A stretch of 64,000 nucleotides of DNA, from contig CM063500.1 in assembly GCA_032207245.1 (NCBI GenBank), positions 38,917,740 to 38,981,739 on the forward strand, read 5' to 3'. This document shows, one piece after another, positions 43,166 through 52,760 of this stretch (positions are counted from its first letter, which is position 1; each line of letters begins with the position of its first letter). The translations under genes and the position numbers were made by a program. The DNA comes from Pardosa pseudoannulata. Taxonomy: Eukaryota > Arthropoda > Arachnida > Araneae > Lycosidae. Under the pieces are notes generated by a model. That model saw only the letters and a program-made list of their open reading frames with translations, ran no database searches and was not told the DNA's origin.

Positions 43166-43972
43166 TGTATATATGATGTGTATTAAATTACTATATATTC
43201 ATAGTCTAAATGTTTTATTTCATTAATTTATAATCAAGTTAAGTATATTTTAATCTCTAAAATATCTAAAATTTGTGTCTGTGGTTAGTAACTTTATAAT
43301 TTTAATTGTCTAATGCTTATCTGACCTGTCACTAACTCTCATAATTAACAAGGGTAAGTGATTTTTGTTTATCTGGATAGTCTCATGTGTTGACTACATC
43401 CAATGTAAATGCATCTTTTGTAGGTCTAAAAATTTTGTTCTGTATATGATTAAAATCATGTTTAATTTCCCTTTGGAAATATTTTTTTATATTTTAAAAT
43501 GTTTCAAAGAGTCCAAAGAACTTTTCATGACTTTATTAAAGAAAAAACTGATATTGAGAAATATAATTATTCCTGAATAATTTGGAGTAAAAACAAACTA
43601 AGTGTGTTAGGAAAGATTTCCAAACTTTTTTTACTATTTGCTATTTGGAAGAATATTAAAAAGAATGAAGCACTTTTAATCTTTATTTTCAAATTTAATG
43701 CACCCAAATCTGTTTGCTTTGAAGTATGATCGAAATGATAACTTTTATCTAATATTTATTTTTGATTTTAAAAAAAATACGTCCTTTAATTAGTTTGTGT
43801 CTTGTGATTAAATTTTAATGTAAATAAATTCTGTGTCATTTATTTTTGTTAGAAATATGTTTTATCTGATGTAAAACATATCCATATTATTGATTATCAT
43901 GAAATACTATTTTTATTTATTTATATATTTTACAAGTCTCAAATTTATCTTCTGGGGATACATTCCATCAAA
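43166..43972. other. Intron-like AT-rich sequence
   Basis: No recognised gene; the 71-codon ORF at 43365-43580 lacks domains. Confidence 0.5.
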
Positions 43973-44812
43973 GTAGATCGTAATGCGAAACAGTGAAATG
44001 AGGCTACTTAACATGTAAATAATGGGGTTAGACAAAAATGGATAGAAAATTGCTTAGGCATTAAATTTAATAATGTTTTTTTAAATAAAAATGAAACTAA
44101 ACATTTATTTCTTACAAAAATAAAAACAATATAAATGAATATACTTATAAAAACAAATAAAATTCTAAATCAGTCAGATCATTCAGTCCATTCTGTGTTA
44201 CCAATTTTCAGCCTTTTTGTCAAGGAGGCATTTAATGTAGTTTGCATTTTCCTTTTACATTATGTTAGAAGTTGTTAAGTGGATAAAACATCTATAACAC
44301 CCTGTCCTGCTTTTGAACTCCTGTCAAAATTTGGAATCTTTTCAACAAATTGGTCCATAATTTCAGTTATAGTGGTCAAACTCCTTTTTACAAAAGTCAT
44401 CAAAAGTTCTTTTTGCTCTTCTTTGAAATCACTACAATCAATATCTTTGTTTTCTTGCTCTGTTAATTCCTTGAACTCATCATTAGAAAGAATAGCTTCT
44501 GTTTCTTGAACTATTTCTTCGACGTCTTCCACATTTACCTCATCTTTTCTTGTTTTTTCTTATCACCCATGATAAAAACTAAAAATCATAATATTTGTCT
44601 CTGTAATAATCGTTATAGTATTATATAAATTTATACTTACAATAATGTCAACAAATGTTTCAAATGATAAAAATGCGTCCGTACAGCCCCGCACCAAAGA
44701 AGAAACACAACTACACTGTTTTGGATATGTAGCTCTGCGAGGAATTTCGGGGAATCCCTGGGTTGAAATAAAAGAGTGCTAAACTGAAACAGTGTTAAGC
44801 GGGATCTTACTG
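43973..44812 (-). mobile_element. Pogo-like transposon remnant
   Basis: The plus-strand right end GTTAAGCGGGATCTTACTG, next to TA, is a CAGTAAGATCCCGC-type pogo terminal repeat. A weak inverted counterpart lies near 43975 (AGTAGATCGTAATGC). A transposase C-terminal piece lies between them on the minus strand. Confidence 0.5.
44275..44532 (-). pseudogene. Pogo/Jerky-type transposase C-terminal fragment
   Basis: About 85 residues, acidic at first (EDVEEIVQETEAIL), then MTFVKRSLTTITEIMDQFV followed by KIPNFDRSS. That pattern, a C-terminal helix ending in D-x-x-x-RSxK, is seen in pogo/Tigger/Jerky transposase-derived proteins. The first codon is GTG, not ATG, and the frame is open further upstream for only a few codons. 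No DDE core is present. Without a database search the family call is tentative. Confidence 0.5.
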
Positions 44813-44870
44813 TATTCTACTAGTAGATAGACATGAATATGGCTATGAATGTGTATTGAGATGTATTTTG

Positions 44871-45638
44871 CAGGCTTGCAATTCTGTCACTTTTCTCACC
44901 TTTAGTCACTTTTTTTACAATTGATCTTCCCGTATGATTGATATTCCCGTATGGCGTAAGCTGGGTCGGGTGTATAAGTTACTTACTTACAATTGATCTT
45001 TTCATGGTGTATCACAGTGTATCACGTCTGTTGTTAAAAAAAGAAAATCTGAATTAATAACAAAATATTTTAATAAAAGACCAAAAATAGGATGTCCTAA
45101 TCTTATTTTTCTTATTAAAATGTAATTTGTTATGTGGTTTCCAGAATTTAGTGATTTTAAAAAGTTGTAAAGAAGTTCCTGAAATCTACCTTTGTACTGA
45201 AATGTACATTTAATACATTAAAGTAATTTATACCAAACCACACATTTCTCTTTTTCTTTTTCTTCACAATTTTTGTTTAGATACTCTAATCTAGCTATGT
45301 ACATATTTCAAAACACCATTAATATATGCAGAAAATTGTGATTATAAAATTAATGTATTTTATGTATTCAAATCTAATTTATAGATTTTCTTGAATAAAA
45401 AGCAATGGTGAGTTGTGTTAAACAAAATTTTTAACCTTTTTTATATTTGAGTCTAAAATTATATCTTGCATGAATCATTTGATTTAGAGTTAAAATAAAT
45501 AGAAAAATCTTAATAATAGCATCTGTAATCAAAAGGAGAAAAAAAAATAGCTTTTTTTTTTCAATGTTTAGTCACTTATTCTGTATTATTTGTCACTTTT
45601 CTCACCTTTTTAAAAGTACCTCAGCAGTTGCAAGCCTG
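44871..45638. mobile_element. DNA transposon with 6-bp target duplication, copy 2
   Basis: CAGGCTTGCAATTCTG at the left end, GTTGCAAGCCTG at the right, flanked by ATTTTG on both sides (44865-44870, 45639-45644). Same family as 37826-38548. It has acquired a 58-bp insertion at 44929-44986. Non-coding. Confidence 0.88.
44915..45000 (+). mobile_element. Short retro-insertion with 14-bp target duplication
   Basis: TTACAATTGATCTT occurs at 44915-44928 and again at 44987-45000, bracketing a 58-base segment that ends in TTACTTAC. It is absent from the sister transposon copy at 37.8 kb. A long target duplication with a short-repeat 3' tail is the signature of a truncated LINE or SINE insertion. Confidence 0.65.
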
Positions 45639-45644
45639 ATTTTG

Positions 45645-46371
45645 TCATTTTTAGATTTTTTTTTCAAAGTAATTATAGTGGCTAAGACCACTTGTTGCTA
45701 TATGCTCTGTTGGTATGCTATATAGGGATTTCTGCTGTTGAAATTATCATGCTTGTGGATCAGAATGTTATACCCAGTTACAAAACAGTCCATAATAGCC
45801 TACAATAGTTATTCTTACCCGTTATGATGTAAAAGCCACTGATATTAACTTAAAATTTGTGTAATATGATTTTGAACATATTTTATAATATGTAATTCTT
45901 AGAGTACTAATGAATGAAATGATTTAGCATTGCTTTACTTGTCAGCTTTTCAGTTTAGTGAATTAAACAATGCTAAACCACTATTTAGCTTTACAACAGT
46001 ACATTTATGCACCATAAAGCTAATTTATATTGTTACATTTAGATATGCTTGACATATTCCTCTTATAAAAAAAAAGGGCATTGCTGTTTACCAAATAATT
46101 TGTGTTGAATTTTCTTTCTTTCCTTGTGACTTAGACTTACAGCTATTAAATAGCTTAAATTTTTATGTTTTAAATCTTGGAAAAAATTTCCCAATACTTT
46201 ATATACAGTTATAAAGATATTGTTAAAATATGTATTTTGATAGATATTTTGAATGCATTATAGTGTGATTATGTTTCGTTTGCTTTTAAATGACTTTTAA
46301 AAGTTGATTTATTAGTTAAGTCAGAATGTAAGTTTATATAGCCTGTAAGAGAAATTTCCTTTGTATTTTAG
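45645..46371. other. Intron-like sequence before exon 3
   Basis: AT-rich; no feature other than the acceptor TTTGTATTTTAG at its end. Confidence 0.5.
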
Positions 46372-46676
46372 AATGGATGCAAGTGCTTGCTTCAGACTCC
46401 TTTAAGCGCTTTCAGTGTGCATTGTGTCCATATGCAACAGATCGTCGTTCAGATTGGAAAAGTCATGAACAAACCCATGCTCAAGAACGAGCTTTTGTGT
46501 GCTCTATTTGTTCCAGAGGATTTAATCACAAGTCTAATTTAAAGGCTCATATGAGAGTACATACAGGAGAGAAACCTTTCCGCTGTACTATTTGTGAAAG
46601 AGCATTTTCATTTCAGTGCAATTATAAGACTCATGTGTTAACTCAGCATCGAAATTTAAACAAATGTGATGATTAG
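46372..46676 (+). CDS. C2H2 zinc-finger alternative terminal exon 3 (three fingers)
   Basis: Begins after TTTGTATTTTAG with AA completing a codon (phase 1), then 100 codons and TAG. Three fingers: FQCALCPYATDRRSDWKSH..., FVCSICSRGFNHKSNLKAH... and FRCTICERAFSFQCNYKTH... (H-X4-H). The linkers are HAQERAF and HTGEKPF. The second finger's helix HKSNLKA is identical to that of exon 1, while the helices of fingers one and three differ (RRSDWKS and FQCNYKT). The ATG at 46377 is probably not a start codon, as the frame runs upstream into the splice site. Inferred role: alternative DNA-binding terminus. Confidence 0.92.
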
Positions 46677-47836
46677 ACCTAAGTATATTAAGTCATTTTT
46701 CCTTAACTTTTATTGGAGTTTTTTGCTATAAGTATCCTTTTATCAGGATACATTTCATGTTAAATGTAACTAGAAAATGTTGCATTACTTACTATTTAAC
46801 TTTTTTTTGCTGTAAGTAATTATGCTTAATTTTTGTTTAGAATTATACATTAAATTTTTATGTAACCTAACATTTTCAATTCCAAATTTAAAAACAGATT
46901 TTTCTAATTTTTTTAAAGATTTTTTTATAAGCCTTTATATAAAAATTATATAACATACATTTGATTTATTTGTTCATGATTCACTTTTAGGTAATAAAAG
47001 TGACAAGATTTTATATAAAAATTATTTAACAGAATCGATTCATCAAGGTCAGATCACTTGATGTATGAATGTTGGTGGTTTTGTGAACCAGAGTCAGTGG
47101 ATTTGAATTTCACTTGATTTGAGCATGAATATTTATTACTATTTGGAATTGACAGGTTTATCTCTCAAGTAACTGATCACTGATTGTTTCACTGCCGATG
47201 AACCTCGTATTTTTTGGAATATACCGTCATTAATCTTACTCATTTCATTTGTTAATTATTATAATTTAAATTTATTTGTTAAGAAGAATATTGTTAAGTT
47301 TGTATATTTGTAATGTGTCTTTAAGTTTTACTATTTATAAGTCATAAATCTAACTCTATTGAAAAAAAAATTGAGGCATACTTAAGGTTGCAATTTTATT
47401 GTTCTTAAAATTATGTATTTGATGGAGTCAGTGGGAATAATTTATTGTTAGTCATGAAAATAGTTGAAGTTCATAGTAATTTCCTTATTTATTATGTTAT
47501 TACTTTTTCCTGTGCTAAAATATTGCAGCTTTAATACAATTAACTATAATTTGTTACTTCATCTAAACAGCTTCATATCTATTTTTGCATTTAATTATTA
47601 ATTATCTCTATTTTGTAAATTTTTGATTAAAAGGAAAATCTTGTGTCACCAATTTATTATTTTGCATTATCAGCATTGTCATATCAACACTATCAGCACT
47701 AGTTTCTTACTGATGTGGCATTTAAATTAAGTTCTGGTACTAAATCATAGCTCAAACAATAAGGCATTGTTGCAATTGAATTTTTCTTTTTTAATTCTAA
47801 TGAAGCATAATTTAAATTTTCATTTCATATATTATG
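46677..47836. other. 3' UTR and intron-like sequence after exon 3
   Basis: No coding or repeat features recognised. Confidence 0.5.
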
Positions 47837-48671
47837 CAGGGTGGTTACACATAGGGAAAACCAGGAAATCAGGGCAATATCAGGAAACTTTACCATTTTG
47901 GAAAGTATCAAGGAAACCTCAGGGTACTTCTCAAAATTTTATAAAAATCAAAGAATTTTTCAAAATTTTACCAACCTTAAAAAAAAGGGAAAAAAAAAAA
48001 AAAAAAAAAAAAGCTTTTTTCAGTTGCCAAAACAGCAATTGGCTGTTATATTATTTTTTCATTTTTTTTTTTTTTTTTAGTTTTGTTTGAAATTAAAAAC
48101 AAGTAGTTTTACATTTTATTAAACAGCTTTAAAGAATGTTTTTATTTTCTTTTAAATTATTTCATTTTCTATTTTCATTTTAAAGTCATGTAATTTTTTT
48201 AAACTATTCATTATGTATGTTAGATAGTTCTTTTTTACCCCAATTTAAGTGTAAAATGAAATTTCATCTCTTTTTGTTGCATCATTCATGTATATGCAGA
48301 TTTAAACTATTTGAGGGAGAAATTTCAACTGTAATATACCCTCTACACAGGGAAAGATGGCATTACTTTTGATTTATAGGATTTTGATTACTCTAATTAA
48401 AAGAGTGGTTTTGGTTAGATTTGATGTTGAGTACTGTGATCTACTACTAAATAGTGGTGAAATCATTAGGGGCATCTAAATGGAAAAATTGTGCCAAATT
48501 TACGTTAAGTTACTCTTTTTATTTATAAATGCAAAAATGATAAACCCAACCCATATAGGGATACAAGCTCCACTGAATTAAAATTTAGTACATTTCCAAG
48601 AAATGCTTAACTGCAGTATGTCAGGGAAATATTAGGGTATTTTTATTCTGGATTTTATGGTGGTCATATTA
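47837..48671. mobile_element. Degraded transposon with CAGGGTGG-type end
   Basis: The left end CAGGGTGGTTACACATAGGG is followed by repeated CCAGGAAATCAGGG-like words. Near 48620-48671, TCAGGGAAATATTAGGG and GGTGGTCATATTAC look like the opposite end in inverted sense. Poly-A and poly-T tracts lie inside. The two ORFs here translate homopolymers and are spurious. Confidence 0.5.
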
Positions 48672-51002
48672 CAGCTTAAACCAGAATATAAATGTCATAG
48701 TTTTATTTCTATTAACAATAGTAATGCAAAATTAAATGTTTTTTGTAAGAAAAGTATACCAATATCATTTAAGCAGATTTAAAGTTTTTGTGTTATGAAC
48801 ATTGCAGTCAATTTTTGGCTACCTGAGATCCAATTATAGACTGGGACTTACTACTTAAATCTGATTTTGAGTAGTTACTTACATCCATCCATGCTGGCAG
48901 TGGAATTTAAACCAATTTTGGTACTGAAAAGCAGTTTCCAATTTAATTATCCATTTTTCTGAAGTTTTGTATTGTACTGCATTATTTCATCATTTAAATC
49001 TATTTATATATTATGTATATCTGTTTGTCATGTTACCATACTGTGTGTAAAAAAGTATTTTTTAGTTGTGTCATCCAATTTTCATTATAGAAACAGCTAA
49101 ATTTATCCTTGCTCTTTTGCTTAAATTATTATAATTATTAATGTATCATCACAAAATTTTTATTCAAATATTTAAACATAAAGTTTTGTTAAAATTTTCA
49201 AATTTCATGTTCTGTTGTCATGCCAAAATGTTTTAAATTATTCATGAATTAAATTTTCAACATGTTTTTTATTCATAAAGCTTTTGCCATGGATATTGAG
49301 AATTACAGGTTTCTAATCTACCATAGACTTTATGTGAGAATGAATTAAATTGAACAGTATTCAAACATATTACATAACTCATATATCATAATTAATACTT
49401 GGATGATTATTTGAGTTTCTGAGATAATACTCTTATCATTATACTAAAGAAAAGTTAGATGTAAAATTGATTGCAGCCAAAGTAATCCCTAATACTAAAT
49501 ATATTTTATTATAAAAACATTAAATTAAACTCCTTTAAGGAAAATTTCTAGGTGGTATTTGAAGACAACATTATATAAAATTGTATAAACAACATATTAA
49601 AATTGTAATATGCTTAAATTCTATGTATAAGTAAATAAGCACATCTTCTTTTATTGAAATTAAAATACTTTATAAACTTTTTTTAAGAATATGTTGTTTT
49701 GTAAAACAGAAAATAAAGTTTGAGTGAATAAATCCAGTAAAGCAATATTTTAACTATTCACAGTCCTTCTGGGTAGTACACTACCTTTTTATTAAATAAA
49801 ATATTTTCTACTTTTCTTGTGAAAATTTAAATAATTCATTTAAATTCTTCCATGAATTTTCAGGAGAACATTTGCATGATCAGTCTTTTTTCATGTGTTA
49901 TATTATAAATTATATAACACAGCTGTATGCTATATAATCAGCTTACATTTTATTTCTTGTCCATATTTGCAAAGTAAATGACTAATAATTAAATTTGATT
50001 TAAGTTTTATATACAAACATAGCTTATTACTTCTTGCTATCACCCAAAGAAGTGCTGTTGTCCTTTTACATTAAAAGCATTTATCAAGACATTTTCAGTG
50101 ATTTTATTGTTGTCGATTTCAGTGATTTTATAAAAGTCGATTTTTTTTTTAGGGGGGGGGGTAATTTCTTTCAGTTTCAATTTCCATACTTTCTAAAAAA
50201 TAGTACTCTAATGTACTTAGAATTTAAATCCAATACACATATTTCTTACTGTAGACTTTGGAAAAACTTAAATAATTTTAATTTATTAATTGTTTAAAAA
50301 AAGTTTTCAATTAGCCCTATATTTTTGAAATTCTTCAACATTAATAATTCTTTAAACTTCTACTATATTGGATTTTAAATGTTTTTATAGATTGTTTCAT
50401 TATCTTTCCATCTTTTTATATCAGGATATTTTTAATTACAGTGGACTAGGTAAAGTTGTGTAAACTGCATTTTTGGATACTGTTTCAAAAATTTAATTCT
50501 TAATTTTAATTTTATTTTCAATGTACTGATTCCATATTTATAATAAAATCAAATTGATTATTGTTGTAGATTGATTTTTGGAAATTTTTTTATTTCTTAA
50601 TTATTATGTTTGTAGTTTGTAATGAATGAATTGTATTTTAAACTAATTACTAACCACATTATACAACAAATAATTTTCAATAAATTTAAAAGATAAATAA
50701 TGCTTTAATTATGTAGATCTTTTATTCAGTATGTTAATAAAATTGTTTGATTTTAATTGTGATCATAAAGGAAATTCTTTGGTATGATCGAATACTGTAG
50801 TTTTTAGATAAGTCAAATCATTTTCATACATTATAAATCTTTTCAAGTATTATATATATTATTAACACTTGCCTTGTATTCTTGCATTTATTACTACAAT
50901 AAGTAATATTCAAAATGAAATTTAATAGAAATCACATTTTCTTCTCTGAATTTTTTATGAATATATTTATATCTGTTTCATAGGTATTACTTTATTTTTC
51001 AG
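48672..51002. other. Intron-like sequence before exon 4
   Basis: AT-rich; a G homopolymer near 50151 after a T run. Short tandem echo CAGTGATTTTAT near 50096 and 50120. No gene. Confidence 0.5.
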
Positions 51003-51292
51003 GTGAATTCATTTCTACTTCTGGGGGTATGAACTATATTAACTCTCATCCTGTATTTCCGACTTCAGTTCTTCAACCTCGTAAAAAATGCACTGTTGTA
51101 CGTACATTTCCATGTGAAGTATGTCATAAAACTTTTAATCGAAAATATAATTTGAAAGCTCATATGAGAATTCATTCTGGAGAGAAGCCATTTGTATGTG
51201 AAATTTGTAAATCATGCTTTTCTTTTCATACATCATTAAAAAGTCACATGTTGTCTTACCATAGTGAAACTCTTAAACTAGCCCGTGGTTAA
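51003..51292 (+). CDS. C2H2 zinc-finger alternative terminal exon 4 (two fingers)
   Basis: Starts after CTTTATTTTTCAG with GT completing a codon, phase 1 like the others, then 95 codons and TAA. Only two fingers are present: FPCEVCHKTFNRKYNLKAH... and FVCEICKSCFSFHTSLKSH... (H-X4-H), joined by HSGEKPF. In place of the first finger is ~35 residues without paired cysteines (EFISTSGGMNY... RKKCTVV). The two fingers correspond to the second and third of the other exons by position and sequence. An ATG at 51029 lies in frame but is probably internal. Inferred to be an alternative terminus with a shorter DNA contact. Confidence 0.9.
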
Positions 51293-51550
51293 ATACAATT
51301 AAGATGTGAGTACAGTATGTGTCTGTTACAGATGCCTTTGATCTTAAAAAGTAAGAGTTTCATTTATATAGAAGTTATCATTTACCAATATAAAATAAGT
51401 ATTGAAAGTATTTTTCAAAAAACATTTTCATTTGTATATATAAAATTAATATTTTTTATCTAATTATGTATTACTTATTTCATACCAAATTCAAAGTCTA
51501 TGCGAAATATAATATTTAATCTATGCCTTTTTTAGTATTAAAAAAATATT
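51293..51550. other. 3' UTR-like sequence after exon 4
   Basis: AT-rich, no repeats. Confidence 0.5.
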
Positions 51551-51995
51551 GAATTTTAAGGGCAAAATGTCTTTATTATGTTTTGAATTACACAGTTTAA
51601 AATTATGGACTGAATAATTATTCTTCTTAGTTTTTTAATTTTAAGGGCAAAATGTCTTTATTATATTTTGAATTATTACTGTGGTGAAAGTTCATATTTC
51701 CCCATAGATGGCACGCCTCCCTGTTTACGTCAGAGAATGTAACGTGCCTATTGGGGCATTCAGAAATGGGAGTTTGGTGGGACTCAAACTCATCATGTTA
51801 GTAACTGTAAATAGTTTGTAAATAAACATTATATTTTATAGAAACAGTAGTACTGATCCTTTTATGGATATAAGAATTTTGTCTATTCTACCTGCACCTG
51901 TAGTTTTCTAAAACACCTCCTTTTATCTTTGCGATTTTCGTGTCAGTTACACAGTTTAAAATTATGGACTTAATAATTATTCTTCCTAGTTTTAT
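51551..51995. repeat. 84-bp tandem duplication, second copy split
   Basis: Unit 1 is 51551-51634. Unit 2 starts at 51635, is interrupted at 51680 and resumes at 51946 (ACACAGTTTAAAATTATGG). Nearly identical units. Confidence 0.85.
51680..51945 (+). mobile_element. Solo LTR
   Basis: 266 bp from TGTGGTGAAAG to CGTGTCA, flanked by ATTAC and GTTAC (four of five bases match). An AATAAA signal lies near 51822. The undisturbed first 84-bp unit shows the pre-insertion sequence. Solo LTRs form when the two LTRs of a retrotransposon recombine. Confidence 0.75.
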
Positions 51996-52117
51996 ACAAA
52001 CAAGACAAGATTATAGAATTGAATTTTTTCCAAATGTTATGAACAAGCATGGCTTCTTTTCATCATAAATAATGTGAAGATTCAGGCCTTTGTCATATCA
52101 GTGGACCAGATTTCTGA
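51996..52117. other. Short spacer
   Basis: No feature. Confidence 0.5.
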
Positions 52118-52303
52118 TATCCTGTTCACGGAATAATGGTCGAATGGGTAGTGCACTGCTTTTTGGTACCAGAATTCATAGGTCTGAATCCTGCTGATGG
52201 CACAGATATTCATAGCCATTCAGAATCGGCTGTAAATAGTAGGTCCCAGTATGATTAGTCCTTATTTTGAAAAACATTAGACTGTAGCACTCCAAACTAA
52301 ACC
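52118..52303 (+). mobile_element. tRNA-derived SINE, family 1, copy 3
   Basis: A-box-like ATGGTCGAATGGGTAG and B-box GGTCTGAATCC at 52181-52191. The body has CATTCAGAATCGGC and ends ACTCCAAACTAAACC. Confidence 0.75.
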
Positions 52304-52506
52304 AAATAGATCTGATACCTTCTTTGAAAAATGTTACCTCCAATGATGACTTAAATCAAAGTAGTTCATACAATTCCTCACCAACAGGAAGGTTATAGCT
52401 ACATTTTTTTAAAAACTAAAAATGTGTGTTTTTTGTTGGGATTATAGGATATGATCAAACTAGCAGTGTAACTTAATGACCACAAATAGCAATTCAAAGC
52501 AAATAA

Positions 52507-52760
52507 AGAGGAATTCTTACTTCTGTAGTTGACAATGCCTGATCTCACAATACTGTTGTAACCCAGAAGGTTCTGAAGCAGTTTGAATGGAATCTATTAA
52601 TGAAATTATCTTCATCTCTTCTGTAATTCAAAGAACTGTATTGGAGGCAACATTAAAGCCAATCTCAATGGCTAACAATGTTCTTCAAAGAGGGTATTGA
52701 AAAACTGGTCTACAATATGGCAAAAGCCAGGATTTTCATTGTAATTATGTTGAAAAGTAA
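52507..52760 (+). pseudogene. Mariner transposase C-terminal remnant
   Basis: In a single frame with stops: RGILTSVVDNA, then a TGA, then SHNTVVTQKVLKQFEWNLL, and after further stops FFKEGIEKLV. This is the order of the mariner DNA-x-PHTA region (catalytic Asp) and the C-terminal YKEGIEKLV-type motif. In-frame stops at 52540-52542 and beyond make it inactive. The N-terminal half could not be traced and no terminal repeats were found. It begins ~200 bp after the SINE at 52118. Confidence 0.75.

Noticed and set aside
47767..48090. 107-codon ORF with Lys and Phe runs
   Set aside because: It is produced by poly-A and poly-T tracts inside an eroded transposon.
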